Numbered from the stretch's first letter, positions 34,756-44,564 are shown. The stretch is 55,132 nucleotides of DNA from CAZBNB01 sp964493245 (GCA_964493245.1 CAZBNB010000021.1:1-55132), one strand, 5' to 3'. The notes: generated by a model from the letters alone, not told the origin. A program made the numbers and translations.

Positions 34756-35772
34756 ATGCGTGTACTCGGTATTGAAACATCATGTGATGAAACAGGTGTC
34801 GCTGTCTATTGTTCGGAGCAGGGATTGTTGTCCCACGCTCTTTATTCACAGATCGCATTGCATCGCCAATACGGTGGTGTCGTCCCCGAACTGGCTTCGC
34901 GTGATCATGTCAAACATCTGGCACCTTTACTCAATCAAGCGTTAGCCGAAGCCAAATTAAATCGACACGATTTAGATGCGGTGGCTTACACAGCGGGACC
35001 GGGTTTAATCGGCGCCTTATTAACCGGTGCTTGTTTTGCTAAAAGCCTCGCTTTTGGTTTAAATATCCCGGCATTAGCCGTGCATCATCTAGAAGCCCAT
35101 GTACTGGTTGCGCAATTAGACGCACCCGAATTACAGTTTCCTTTTTTAGTGCTCTTGGTATCTGGTGGCCATACCCAACTATTTGAGGCACGTGCGTTAG
35201 GCGAATACACTTTATTAGGTGATACATTAGACGATGCCGTGGGCGAAGCGTTTGATAAAACAGCGAAGCTGATGGGTTTTCCTTACCCTGGCGGCCCTAA
35301 ATTAGCCCAATTAGCAGATGAAGCTGCTTCAGACACAACCCTACCCCACTTAACATTTCCAAGACCCATGACAGACAGACCTGGCCTGGAGTTTAGCTTC
35401 AGTGGTCTTAAAACGCATGCATTGAATGCTTGGCAAAAAAGCGAACAAAATGATAAAGCACGTCAAGCGATTGCGTATGCTTTTCAAGAAGCTGTCACGG
35501 ACACGTTGGTTATCAAATGCAAACGCGCACTTGAAACATCGGGTTATCAAAAATTAGTCGTTGCTGGTGGCGTGGGGGCAAATCGCTCTCTACGTGAAAA
35601 ATTAGCCAACATGATGGCTGAACATCAGGGTTCACTGTACTTTCCACGGTTATCACTTTGCACGGACAATGGCGTCATGATTGCCTATACCGGCTGTCAA
35701 CATTTACTGCGCGGGCAACAAGACACATCACATCAAATTAATGTAAAAGCGCGTTGGCCCTTGACTGATTAA
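34756..35772 (+). CDS. tsaD: tRNA N6-threonylcarbamoyladenosine transferase TsaD
   Basis: Transfers the threonylcarbamoyl group to A37 of ANN-decoding tRNAs. 338 aa, normal length, beginning MRVLGIETSCDETG as in nearly all homologues; the longer frame from 34663 overlaps the repeat. Metal-binding HHLEAH lies near residue 110, the nucleotide-binding LLVSGGHTQL near 133, and C-terminal VAGGVGAN with CTDNGVMIAY. Divergent from der; followed by an intrinsic terminator at 35880. Confidence 0.97.
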   Translation: MRVLGIETSCDETGVAVYCSEQGLLSHALYSQIALHRQYGGVVPELASRDHVKHLAPLLNQALAEAKLNRHDLDAVAYTAGPGLIGALLTGACFAKSLAFGLNIPALAVHHLEAHVLVAQLDAPELQFPFLVLLVSGGHTQLFEARALGEYTLLGDTLDDAVGEAFDKTAKLMGFPYPGGPKLAQLADEAASDTTLPHLTFPRPMTDRPGLEFSFSGLKTHALNAWQKSEQNDKARQAIAYAFQEAVTDTLVIKCKRALETSGYQKLVVAGGVGANRSLREKLANMMAEHQGSLYFPRLSLCTDNGVMIAYTGCQHLLRGQQDTSHQINVKARWPLTD

Positions 35773-35879
35773 GTACGATTTGAGTATCAAAAGTCCATTT
35801 ATAAAAAAATAAGTAACTACCCAGGTAGGGCAATAACCTCAATGATCATCGCATTACACAAGCATTACAATGCGAACGT

Positions 35880-35912
35880 CGTCGTTGCTTCTTGCAACGA
35901 CGGCATTTTTTC
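35880..35912 (+). terminator. Intrinsic terminator downstream of tsaD
   Basis: A 9-bp stem CGTCGTTGC/GCAACGACG with a 5-nt loop (TTCTT) is followed by GCATTTTTT. It lies between tsaD and the convergent bamB, whose stop is at 35945. Confidence 0.85.
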
Positions 35913-35944
35913 TCGATCTGGTGCCATTAACTGAACAGTTACGC

Positions 35945-37189
35945 TTAAAAGTTCAACGCAGTTAGTTGGCCATCCGTTGTCAACACATACAATACATTTC
36001 CAGAGACAGTCGGTGAAATATCAATCCCAGCTTTGAGGGCGGTACGTCCAACGACTTCGCCTGTTTGCGTTGATAAAAGATGTACATAACCCAATCTGTC
36101 ACCGACCACAAGCTGACTGCCCATCAAAACTGGCTCTGTTAGATTGCGTGCTTTAAAAGCCGTTTGTTTCCATTTGACCTGGCCATTGTATCGATCAAAC
36201 GCCCACAATACGTCGTGACTGTCCGTCACGTACAAGGTGCCCTGATCAATCACCATGTTTTTGTACACAGAGCCTGGTTTATTCCAAATAAATTGACCAT
36301 TACGGCCATCTAATGCGCCGATATATCCCTGATAGCTGGCAAGATAAATGGTTTGATCACGCACGATAGGATCAGCATCAATATCCACCAAACGTTCTAC
36401 GTCGCTGGCGCCAGTTGCGTACGCAATGCTGCGCTGCCATATTAAACGCCCATCTTCAGGTGATACAGCGTCTAATTTACCATCCGAGAAGCCCACCAAA
36501 ACAAGAGGTCCCATCCGGACAGGTGATGAGCTGGCTTTTAAGATTAAATTGGGAGAACCGTGCTCCGTTTCCCAGACTTTTTTACCACTGTTAACATCAA
36601 ACGCGTACAAATGACCATCAATGCTTTTACAAATAATGCGCGAGCCAGCCACGAATGATTTAGATAAAGCGTCCTCAGATAAATGCGCTTCCCATTGTAT
36701 TTGACCATCAGCCGCATTCAAGGCAACCAAGGTAGAAGAGTCAGTCCCTACAATCACACGATTCCCAGCAACCGTTGGACCACTAACCACAGGGTGCTGA
36801 ATACGTTGACTCCATAATAAGCGCCCTGTTTGTGCATTCACCGCAGACACAACACCACTGGCATCCGCACTATAAACCATCCCACTCCGGACGACTGGCT
36901 TTAATTTTAAATAAGTATGTGCGTGCTGACTACGACCGACCGATGTTGTCCAGCGCTGCTTCAGGGTTAGTTTGGATTCTAACGCTGACAAAGCACGGGG
37001 TTTAGGTGTGTTGTCTTTGCCTAATAGATAGTCATCTATTAAAGTGCACGCTTGCAAAGCGAGGATCATACTGCCCATAGCCATACAACGAATATATCGC
37101 TGCTCTTTCAACATAGCAGACTTAAAACGCGATGCTTTTTGCAAGATCACGGATATCAACACTGTACGGGTAGGTTTTCGGTCTTGCAT
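35945..37189 (-). CDS. bamB: Outer membrane assembly factor BamB (beta-propeller lipoprotein)
   Basis: PQQ-like eight-bladed propeller lipoprotein of the BAM complex. Blade repeats are clear (NAQTGRLLWSQRI, NAADGQIQWEAHL, DVNSGKKVWETEH, SPEDGRLIWQRSI, DGRNGQFIWNK, DRYNGQVKWKQ). The lipobox is LALQAC. From the ATG at 37189, which has AGGA at correct spacing and follows the yfgM stop by 4 nt, the lipidated Cys is residue 48, giving a long N-region. An internal ATG at 37114 gives a normal 22-residue signal peptide but a weaker ribosome binding site. The start is therefore open. Confidence 0.94.
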   Translation of the reverse strand: MQDRKPTRTVLISVILQKASRFKSAMLKEQRYIRCMAMGSMILALQACTLIDDYLLGKDNTPKPRALSALESKLTLKQRWTTSVGRSQHAHTYLKLKPVVRSGMVYSADASGVVSAVNAQTGRLLWSQRIQHPVVSGPTVAGNRVIVGTDSSTLVALNAADGQIQWEAHLSEDALSKSFVAGSRIICKSIDGHLYAFDVNSGKKVWETEHGSPNLILKASSSPVRMGPLVLVGFSDGKLDAVSPEDGRLIWQRSIAYATGASDVERLVDIDADPIVRDQTIYLASYQGYIGALDGRNGQFIWNKPGSVYKNMVIDQGTLYVTDSHDVLWAFDRYNGQVKWKQTAFKARNLTEPVLMGSQLVVGDRLGYVHLLSTQTGEVVGRTALKAGIDISPTVSGNVLYVLTTDGQLTALNF

Positions 37190-37193
37190 GCTC

Positions 37194-37850
37194 TTATCCT
37201 AAAACGCGGCTAGATTTCGTCAAAGCCAGTAACTCATTTGATTTCATTTCTAAAAACATATTACCCATGCCATCTTTTTGCACTTCGTCAATGGCTTTAC
37301 GATAATAGTTTGCGGCTTGTTGATATTGCCCTGTCACAGAATAAATATCACCGCGTAGCTCATTCACGACCGGTAAGTATGCCGTATCTGACACAACAGC
37401 AAGTACTTCTAACGCCTTGTCGTATGATTTGTCTTCCGCCCACAAACGCGCCAAACGAATACGTGCCACATCAGCCAATGCTTTCATTTTTGAGTGACTT
37501 GCAACCGCCTCTAAGCGCACCCGTGCACGTTTGTAATGTTCGTGTGTCACATCTAATTTCGCCAGTACCAATTGGGCTGCATCAGCATATACTGTCTCGC
37601 CGTAATTCGTAACTAATTGATTCGCATAGCTGCGGACTGATTTATAATCTTGATTAGAAAATGACAGCATTAAATGTTCATAATGATTTGAAGCTTGCTC
37701 CATCACTTTCGCTTGATGCCAATGCCAATATTTAAATGCGGCAAGTACCAGTAAAACCAAAGACAACAACACGGTAATAATACCATTGTATCGCTTCCAC
37801 CAACCTTTAATCAGCTCTACTTGCTCAGCTTCGGTCATGTAGATGGACAT
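37194..37850 (-). CDS. yfgM: YfgM-family ancillary SecYEG translocon subunit
   Basis: Inner-membrane protein with a periplasmic TPR domain that works with PpiD at the Sec translocon. 218 aa: the conserved start MTEAEQVELIKGWWKRY, one membrane segment (about residues 24-40, ITVLLSLVLLVLAAFKY) and TPR-like helices (AQLVLAKLDVTHEHYKRA onward). It overlaps hisS by 26 nt and precedes bamB, the standard gammaproteobacterial order. Translation from an internal ATG (37838) is possible. Confidence 0.93.
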   Translation of the reverse strand: MSIYMTEAEQVELIKGWWKRYNGIITVLLSLVLLVLAAFKYWHWHQAKVMEQASNHYEHLMLSFSNQDYKSVRSYANQLVTNYGETVYADAAQLVLAKLDVTHEHYKRARVRLEAVASHSKMKALADVARIRLARLWAEDKSYDKALEVLAVVSDTAYLPVVNELRGDIYSVTGQYQQAANYYRKAIDEVQKDGMGNMFLEMKSNELLALTKSSRVLG

Positions 37851-39114
37851 ACTTCTCTCCCATAAAACGGACTAAATCAACTTGTTTAATCGACTGCTGT
37901 TCAGTGTGTTGACGCAAATCTTTAAAGATAATGGTTTGCGTCGCCAACTCTTGCTCACCTAAAATCAAAGCATATTGAGCACCACTTTGATCGGCTTTCT
38001 TAAATTGGTTTTTCATGCGGGCATCACCGGTGTACACCGTCACATTCAAGCCAGCTTGCTCTCTTAGGTTATCTGCTAATACCAAAGCACGGTGCAAAGC
38101 GGCTTGGCTATCGATGATAAAAAACACATCGGAGCCGGCATTGTTTTGTGGTACGCGTTGTAACGCCTCTTGCAGTAATAATAAACGCTCTGCGCCCAAG
38201 GCAAAACCGACTGCAGAGGTAGGTGCACCACCTAACTGCTCAATCAACTTATCGTACCGCCCCCCTGCGCACACGGTTGCTTGCGCACCGAGCTTATCAG
38301 TGACCCACTCAAACACAGTGTGGCCATAATAATCCAATCCTCTCACTAAAAACGGATTGAGAACGTAAGATACACCAACCGCATCTAATCCACTACACAA
38401 ATCTTCAAAATGCTGACGACTCTCAACACTGAGTGAATCAAATAAACGCGGCGCTTCAGCAATCACAGACTGCATCTCTGGATTTTTACTGTCTAAAATA
38501 CGCATGGGACTACGATGCAATCGTTGTTTACTGTCTTCATCGAGTTGGGATAGATTTGCGGTAAAGTAATCAATCAATTTTTGTCGATACAAGCGGCGCT
38601 CTTCTAACTCACCCAAGGTGTTGATCTGCAGTTGCAAAGCGTCCGCCACACCCAAAGCGTGCCATAGGCGCTGGCACATCACGATTAGCTCAAGCTCAAT
38701 GCCCACGCCGGCAATACCAAAGACTTCTACACCAAATTGTGAAAATTGGCGATAACGTCCGCGCTGTGGCTTTTCATGGCGAAACATTGGCCCTTTGTAC
38801 CACATTTTTTGCTGTTGTCTTAGAAGACCGTGCTCTAAACAAGCCCTTACACAGCCAGCAGTCCCTTCAGGACGAAGACTGAGGCTGTCGCCGTTTAAAT
38901 CGGCAAAAGTATACATTTCTTTTTCAACGATATCGGTCACTTCACCAATAGTGCGTTTAAAAAGCTCGGTACTTTCCAGTAAGGGTAAGCGAATTTCTTG
39001 ATAACCATAAGCTGTCAAACAACGGCTAAACACTTGCTCCAACACTTGCCAAACATAGCTTTGTGCCGGTAAAACATCATTCATTCCACGAATGGCTTGA
39101 ATTTTCGGTACCAC
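37825..39114 (-). CDS. hisS: Histidyl-tRNA synthetase
   Basis: Class II synthetase charging tRNA-His. 429 aa, normal length. It begins with the typical IQAIRGMNDVLP, with motif 2 around MWYKGPMFRHEKPQRGRYRQ, the histidine-specific LVRGLDYYGHTVFEW, and motif 3 AVGFALGAERLL, then an anticodon-binding domain. The start is GTG, 2 nt after the rodZ stop. ispG, often found between rodZ and hisS in this operon, is absent here. Confidence 0.97.
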   Translation of the reverse strand: MVPKIQAIRGMNDVLPAQSYVWQVLEQVFSRCLTAYGYQEIRLPLLESTELFKRTIGEVTDIVEKEMYTFADLNGDSLSLRPEGTAGCVRACLEHGLLRQQQKMWYKGPMFRHEKPQRGRYRQFSQFGVEVFGIAGVGIELELIVMCQRLWHALGVADALQLQINTLGELEERRLYRQKLIDYFTANLSQLDEDSKQRLHRSPMRILDSKNPEMQSVIAEAPRLFDSLSVESRQHFEDLCSGLDAVGVSYVLNPFLVRGLDYYGHTVFEWVTDKLGAQATVCAGGRYDKLIEQLGGAPTSAVGFALGAERLLLLQEALQRVPQNNAGSDVFFIIDSQAALHRALVLADNLREQAGLNVTVYTGDARMKNQFKKADQSGAQYALILGEQELATQTIIFKDLRQHTEQQSIKQVDLVRFMGEKYVHLHDRS

Positions 39115-39116
39115 AG

Positions 39117-39686
39117 TTAGTTCCCCGTTTCTGTATTTTGTTGATCGGCAGATGACAATATTGATCGCATCTTAGAGAGATCTGTCAAACGAATTTCGGT
39201 TTCTGTTTGATTGTGCGACTGGGGCGTTTCAGCCTGTACAAAATGCTTCGGGAAATTGTGTTCATTATCTTGATTAGCACGCCACCATAATGTCACCGCA
39301 ACCACCACACCAATTGCAAATAACGTGGTTAGCCAACGCACAGCATGTTCAGCGCGATTTGTTTCACGCTTGCTTTGCCAAAGGGCTTTTTCAACTTTGC
39401 GCTCAATGGAGTACAATTGATTAAATGTTTTTAATAATGGATCTGCTGGTATACCTAATACTTTTGCATAGGCACGTAGATAGCCTTTAATGAATACGGG
39501 CTCTGGCATATTGTCATAATCATCCGCCTCCAATAACTCAATAATACGAACACGCAAGTGCAGTTTATTGGCGACATATTCAAGAGAATAGTTCAGCGCG
39601 ATGCGTTGAGCTGCTAATTGCGCACCGGGTTTTTCTCTATCCGTCATTTCGGTTTGATCGATTGTTGTCACATGATTAGTCATCAT
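39117..39686 (-). CDS. rodZ: RodZ-like cell-shape protein, shortened
   Basis: RodZ anchors MreB filaments to the membrane. 189 aa: an N-terminal helix-turn-helix (LEYVANKLHLRVRIIELLE, then MPEPVFIKGYLRAYAKVLGI) and one membrane segment (AVRWLTTLFAIGVVVAVTLWW). The periplasmic tail is only about 50 residues and lacks the beta-rich RodZ C-terminal domain (E. coli RodZ is about 337 aa). It ends cleanly with hisS following, so this is probably a natural short form rather than a frameshift. Confidence 0.88.
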   Translation of the reverse strand: MMTNHVTTIDQTEMTDREKPGAQLAAQRIALNYSLEYVANKLHLRVRIIELLEADDYDNMPEPVFIKGYLRAYAKVLGIPADPLLKTFNQLYSIERKVEKALWQSKRETNRAEHAVRWLTTLFAIGVVVAVTLWWRANQDNEHNFPKHFVQAETPQSHNQTETEIRLTDLSKMRSILSSADQQNTETGN

Positions 39687-40268
39687 TCACTCCCAATTAC
39701 CACCTGACTTTAAGGTGGGTTTTAAATCCTGTAATTTTATTAAGGCCAATTGACGCGAGGGGTCATGGCGCAATGCTTTTTTAAAATAAGCTTTAGCATG
39801 AGAGCGGTTGCCAGCAGTCAAAGCACATATTCCGGCATTTTCATATACTAAAGCAGTGTGTTCATAATACGCATCTTGCGTGGCCAATGCAAAATAGTGT
39901 GTCGCTTGCTGATAATGGCCATGACGACACAAAAACGCACCATAATTGTTTAAATGCGCGCCTTGATGTGGTGCTAGGCGCAGTGCATTACGGTACAATT
40001 TATCTGCTTGCTTTACATCGCCTGTCTGTTCCATCAAATAAGCCATTGATGTATTTACCTCAGCTGAGGTTGGCGCTTGTTTTAAAGCTAATACTAAGTG
40101 TTTTTTCGCCATAACACGCTCACCACGCTCCAAATAAGCTAAACCCAATGCAGCATGCTGAGTAGCGGCTTCTTGTTGTCGTGCAACATCCTGTGAGAAC
40201 TGACAAGACTGGGCCATTAAGAGACAAGCTCCCAGAACAAGGTAGTGAGATTTCAATCCATGACTCAT
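39687..40268 (-). CDS. pilW: Type IV pilus stability lipoprotein PilW/PilF
   Basis: TPR lipoprotein needed for secretin PilQ assembly in type IV pili. 193 aa with a hydrophobic start (possible lipidation at Cys15 in LGAC or Cys22 in AQSC) and the family TPRs (HAALGLAYLERGERVMAKKH; LNNYGAFLCRHGHYQQATHY). The ATG at 40268 was preferred over an upstream TTG at 40274. It directly precedes rodZ, as normal, but the usual upstream neighbour rlmN is displaced by a 2.5-kb unrelated gene. Confidence 0.9.
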   Translation of the reverse strand: MSHGLKSHYLVLGACLLMAQSCQFSQDVARQQEAATQHAALGLAYLERGERVMAKKHLVLALKQAPTSAEVNTSMAYLMEQTGDVKQADKLYRNALRLAPHQGAHLNNYGAFLCRHGHYQQATHYFALATQDAYYEHTALVYENAGICALTAGNRSHAKAYFKKALRHDPSRQLALIKLQDLKPTLKSGGNWE

Positions 40269-40353
40269 TTCCAATGCGAGAAAATCATCATATCATATTT
40301 TAGAAATATCTCAAAAAACGCGCGTAGAACAAGGTAGGCGGATAGACAGCTCT

Positions 40354-42834
40354 TTATGAATGCACCCTTGCATAGGCGCGCGGGAAAACGCGCGGGCAAG
40401 ACTGGACAGGCGAGGCATCATTGGTCTGCTCGCTTTGAGGCAGAAGATTGAGCAACCTCTTTAGGTTACTCATGTCTTTTAAAATATCGTAATCCTCACG
40501 ATGATGATCTAATGCCAGTGTCGTTTGGATAACATCTCCGTAATCAGAGTGCAAGATTAAGTGGCTTATCATCTCGACTTGATTTTTTTTGAAATAATCA
40601 TTCAGATGAATATGAGGCCAGTCTATGGCTGGCAAGAGTATCATTTTCCTGATTAATTGTTCTGCTCGAGCCCGCTCAAGCTTAGCAACCAATGCGACGA
40701 TGGTATCGGGTTTCATCCATATAAAACGCGTAAGCTCTGTTTCCAACATAACAAACAGTAATGTGATTAGCCCCTCATATTGAATAGGATCTTCTTTCTC
40801 ATCCAGTATTAAAATACTCTGTATCAAGATATCTATCGTCAAATAACGATTATCAACGGCTAGACTTTCATAGTCCATATCCAACCTAAGCACATCCGTC
40901 GTGACATGAAATACAGAGGGGGAAAAAAAGTCGAGCTCCAATGACTCGTGCATGCCATAATTCTGGGTATATATAAAAAGCAATAATCTATTTCGTAACA
41001 TATTTTCATTTAAAGGCATTTGATTCAAAAGCTGTTTAATGAGGTTTCTGGCACTGTCTTCATCTAAAATAGAAACCAATTTAGCCAAAACAGCCAGGAA
41101 ATAGCCCCGCACCGTGGCATCTGAATGGATGGTTTTGTACAAAACAAGCTCACTAATGCCCAAGGCTTTTTCTGGATCCAGATGTGTTATGCTTGTTGAG
41201 ATGAGATAGCACAAATGGCCTGCGTGTCTCACTGTGTTTACCCATAACTTTAGCTGCTGCAGATCCATCACAGGAACCAGTTGAACCAAGATACTCTGGT
41301 ATACAAAAAAGTCTCTAGTAGGAATGCGATCGCTATCTTCTAATGCCAAGAGTGCATTTAGTAGTTTAATCGCTTGCGTTTTTTCTTTTAAACAATGCCG
41401 CGTAAAAAGCGCTATATACGTCCATCTAAAAAAACCACTAGCCATCTGTCCCATAAAATAGTTAACGACTCTTTCAATATGCTGTGGATGTAAGTGCTGT
41501 TTTTTAAAGAATACTGTGAGATGAGTAACGCTATACAAGTGCAAAGAGGGTGCAGAATCTTGACTGCCGAACAAGCAATCAATCAGCCGTTCGGTTTGAT
41601 CAAAATTTAACTGTAGTTCCGCCAATAAAGAAAATAACCAGTAGTTAAAAAGCACCGTATTCTGCGATGAATCACTACGAATAAAGTCCATTATCTGTAA
41701 CAAATAACTCAGCATTTCATCTGTTTGCGCCTTATTTAGATGTAGCACAGCAAACATGCGAGGTAACCAGAAAAAACTCGTTTCCAGTTGATAAAAATCT
41801 TTACCATCCACCATTCCTAACAAAATTGACAGCATTTCGCCTGTTTGTATTTCGTTTAGAGAGAGCTGTTTAATAATATCTCGCCCAAGTTCAGATCGGT
41901 TATTAGGTCCCTTCTCAATGAGAATAAGCACGCATGCAAACAGCTCATCAAGTGATTTTTGATCCTCGATTTGATTTAGAGAAAGCCGACCGATCGCTCG
42001 CATGACATACCCTAGAATAGACGGACTGTTATGATGATGCATAAATATCTTTAACAGTGATACAAGGACATTTTGCGTTTGTATTTTATCCAATTTATTC
42101 GCAATGTGTGGCAAAAACGCTATCGCCGCATCATGATAGGTATCGCTTGTATTCAAAATATCAGCAATATAACAAGCAAATTGTCTTGCTTGTTTGGGAT
42201 CCAAACTTGCGATGCGATCCGATATTGAACGCTCTGCCCACCGCCATTCGCCAGGTTGAGCAGGCAGAACATAGTGAATGTATCGCTGCATTTGCTCTTC
42301 ATTCAGTTGAGAAATGTAGCGCCCATAAAACAATTCATTAAAGGCATCCATGTCATGTAAGAGCCAATCAATACGCATCCGCTGAAGCGTATTGATGGTC
42401 CCGCGCAAAAGCCGAATGGGAGCGACAATAAAACTGGGAGTTGTACACAACATAGTACTCAGATCAACGCGTTCAACAAAGAAATCATTGTGACGCCAAT
42501 ACAGCAACCTAAGTATTTGGCGCTTGTGCTCAGCCGTTGAGTATTTAGAGCGTATCGATCGTTCTACGTTTGATTTAAATGTTGTTAATTCTTTCGAATT
42601 GAACAACTCGATGAGTAACGGATGATTAGGATTTTTTTTTAAAAATAAAGTCTGGCCTTGGATATCTTTTTTACCATCCTTTCTGAATAACGAAAACAGT
42701 GCAAGAAGCCGTTTTCCCTTGTTTAGATTTGGTGCCGTGGTCAATATAAGATTCAATAAATCCTTCGCAGAGAACCACGTCATCACCTCTGCTGCGATAA
42801 AGCGATCAATATGAAAAAAAGTATTGTCTGGCAA
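40354..42834 (-). CDS. F-box-like protein with helical (HEAT-like) repeats, candidate effector
   Basis: 826 aa, family not recognised. The first 40 residues resemble a eukaryotic F-box (RFIAAEVMTWFSAKDLLNLI). From about residue 190 there are many helical repeats of about 45 residues with a pattern such as LSLNEIQTGEMLSILLGMVD, LHLNKAQTDEMLSYLLQIMD and LNFDQTERLIDCLF, most like HEAT/Armadillo solenoids. No signal peptide or membrane segment. An F-box plus repeat domain would be suited to recruiting a host ubiquitin ligase, as known for some Legionella and Coxiella effectors; here that is inference. The start is TTG at 42834; the next ATG (42783) would cut into the F-box-like region. It sits between rlmN and pilW, breaking a conserved operon. 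Confidence 0.65.
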   Translation of the reverse strand: MPDNTFFHIDRFIAAEVMTWFSAKDLLNLILTTAPNLNKGKRLLALFSLFRKDGKKDIQGQTLFLKKNPNHPLLIELFNSKELTTFKSNVERSIRSKYSTAEHKRQILRLLYWRHNDFFVERVDLSTMLCTTPSFIVAPIRLLRGTINTLQRMRIDWLLHDMDAFNELFYGRYISQLNEEQMQRYIHYVLPAQPGEWRWAERSISDRIASLDPKQARQFACYIADILNTSDTYHDAAIAFLPHIANKLDKIQTQNVLVSLLKIFMHHHNSPSILGYVMRAIGRLSLNQIEDQKSLDELFACVLILIEKGPNNRSELGRDIIKQLSLNEIQTGEMLSILLGMVDGKDFYQLETSFFWLPRMFAVLHLNKAQTDEMLSYLLQIMDFIRSDSSQNTVLFNYWLFSLLAELQLNFDQTERLIDCLFGSQDSAPSLHLYSVTHLTVFFKKQHLHPQHIERVVNYFMGQMASGFFRWTYIALFTRHCLKEKTQAIKLLNALLALEDSDRIPTRDFFVYQSILVQLVPVMDLQQLKLWVNTVRHAGHLCYLISTSITHLDPEKALGISELVLYKTIHSDATVRGYFLAVLAKLVSILDEDSARNLIKQLLNQMPLNENMLRNRLLLFIYTQNYGMHESLELDFFSPSVFHVTTDVLRLDMDYESLAVDNRYLTIDILIQSILILDEKEDPIQYEGLITLLFVMLETELTRFIWMKPDTIVALVAKLERARAEQLIRKMILLPAIDWPHIHLNDYFKKNQVEMISHLILHSDYGDVIQTTLALDHHREDYDILKDMSNLKRLLNLLPQSEQTNDASPVQSCPRVFPRAYARVHS

Positions 42835-42972
42835 GGGTGTTTTACCTATTTAATTTCTTTAAAGTGTTCTAAAATAATACCATAAAAACATTTTTTTTGC
42901 AACAAGTATTAAATGATACAGATAAAGCGCGAAACGCAGTCATGATCAATTTAAAATGTTTTTTAGATGTGG

Positions 42973-44091
42973 TTAATCTGAAGCTCTGCTTTCTTGCCAA
43001 CGGCGCGAACGGCTTGTTTTATCTTGTAGTTTACCCGCCAGTTGACCGCATGCCGCATCAATATCATCACCGCGTGTTTTCCGCGTAATGGTGTTAATTT
43101 CATGCGCCATCAATCGATCACGGAACGCATCGATCGTGCGTTGTGAGGAGCGTTGATATTGTGTCATTGGGAAAGGGTTGAATGGAATTAAATTGACTTT
43201 ACAAGGGACATCTTTGAGTAATTTAATGAGCTCGTCAGCATGCTCTAGTTGATCATTGACGTCTTTTAACATCACATATTCAAACGTCACCACACGTCTG
43301 GGCTCATCTTTAAAATAATTTTTGCACATTTCCATCAGTGATGCTAATGGATATTTTTTATTAACGGGCACTAAAATATTACGTAATTCATCGGTTGGTG
43401 CATGTAAAGACACTGCCAAGGCAACGGGACTACGCTCACGCAAACGTGCCATTTCAGGAATTAAACCAGACGTACTGAGTGTCACGCGTCGCTTCGACAA
43501 GCCGTATGCAAAATCATCCATCATGATATCCATGGCTGCCGTGACAGGATCAAAATTCAATAACGGCTCACCCATACCCATCATGACGACATTGGTAATG
43601 TGTTTATCATGCACACCTTGCTGTGTCGATAATTCACGTGCTGCAAACCAAACTTGGCCGATAATTTCAGCGGTGGTTAGATTGCGATTAAATCCTTGTT
43701 TCGCGGTCGAACAAAAGCTACAGTTGAGTCCACACCCTACTTGCGAAGAAACACATAAAGTCCCTCGTTTTTTCTCGGGGATAAAGACCGTTTCAACACT
43801 GTTGCCACAGGACAATTTGAGCAACCACTTATGAGTACCATCACTGGATCGTTGACTGCGCACCATTTCAGGCAAGCGAATTTCTGCGACTTCAGCCAAA
43901 CGCTGACGCAGGGCTTTACCTAAATTAGTCATTTGGTCAAACGTATTAAACCCATATTGGTGAATCCATTGTATCACTTGCTGCGCGCGAAACGGTTTTT
44001 CACCTAAATCGGTGAAAAACTGGCGCATCTGGATATAATTTAAATCCAATAAGTTGACTTTTGTTGATGGCTCAATCGTTAAGTTGCTCAT
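42973..44091 (-). CDS. rlmN: 23S rRNA (A2503-C2)/tRNA (A37) methyltransferase RlmN
   Basis: Radical-SAM methyltransferase. 372 aa with the cluster motif in CGLNCSFCSTAKQGF (CxxxCxxC), MGMGEPLLNFD, and the methyl-carrier and resolving cysteines at CGNSV... near 120 and AACGQL near the C-terminus. Starts 13 nt after ndk, so ndk-rlmN is an operon. It normally leads into pilW; here the next gene is the F-box-like protein after 138 nt of A/T-rich DNA. Confidence 0.97.
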   Translation of the reverse strand: MSNLTIEPSTKVNLLDLNYIQMRQFFTDLGEKPFRAQQVIQWIHQYGFNTFDQMTNLGKALRQRLAEVAEIRLPEMVRSQRSSDGTHKWLLKLSCGNSVETVFIPEKKRGTLCVSSQVGCGLNCSFCSTAKQGFNRNLTTAEIIGQVWFAARELSTQQGVHDKHITNVVMMGMGEPLLNFDPVTAAMDIMMDDFAYGLSKRRVTLSTSGLIPEMARLRERSPVALAVSLHAPTDELRNILVPVNKKYPLASLMEMCKNYFKDEPRRVVTFEYVMLKDVNDQLEHADELIKLLKDVPCKVNLIPFNPFPMTQYQRSSQRTIDAFRDRLMAHEINTITRKTRGDDIDAACGQLAGKLQDKTSRSRRWQESRASD

Positions 44092-44104
44092 ATTGACTCA
44101 ATGC

Positions 44105-44533
44105 TTAATCGCGCTCACACAAATCACTTGGTTCAAAGAAGAATGCAATTTCTTGTTGTGCGTTTGCAGCACTGTCTGAACCATGTACGGCATTAGCATC
44201 AATGCTATCAGCGAAATCAGCACGAATTGTGCCTGGAGCTGCTTCTTTAGGATTGGTGGCACCCATGATATCACGGTGATGCAACACGGCATTGTCACCT
44301 TTTAATACTTGAATCATAACGGGGCCAGAAATCATAAAGCTAACCAAATCTTTAAAGAAAGGACGTTCACGGTGTACCGCATAGAAACCTTCTGCTTGTT
44401 CACGTGACAAATGAGCCATTTTAGCAGCGACAACTTGCAGACCGGCTTTTTCAAAACGTGCGTAAATCTGACCAATCACATTTTTTGCGACTGCATCTGG
44501 CTTAATAATTGACAAAGTGTATTCAACAGACAT
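44105..44533 (-). CDS. ndk: Nucleoside diphosphate kinase
   Basis: Transfers phosphate among nucleoside di- and triphosphates through a phospho-histidine. 142 aa, with the catalytic His in NAVHGSDSA, the start EYTLSIIKPDAV and the conserved IMGATNP. GGAG precedes the ATG and a perfect TATAAT -10 lies at 44565-44570 on this strand. Upstream member of ndk-rlmN. Confidence 0.98.
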   Translation of the reverse strand: MSVEYTLSIIKPDAVAKNVIGQIYARFEKAGLQVVAAKMAHLSREQAEGFYAVHRERPFFKDLVSFMISGPVMIQVLKGDNAVLHHRDIMGATNPKEAAPGTIRADFADSIDANAVHGSDSAANAQQEIAFFFEPSDLCERD

Positions 44534-44564
44534 GACATCTCCAGGTAAAAAACGAAAGTGACGT

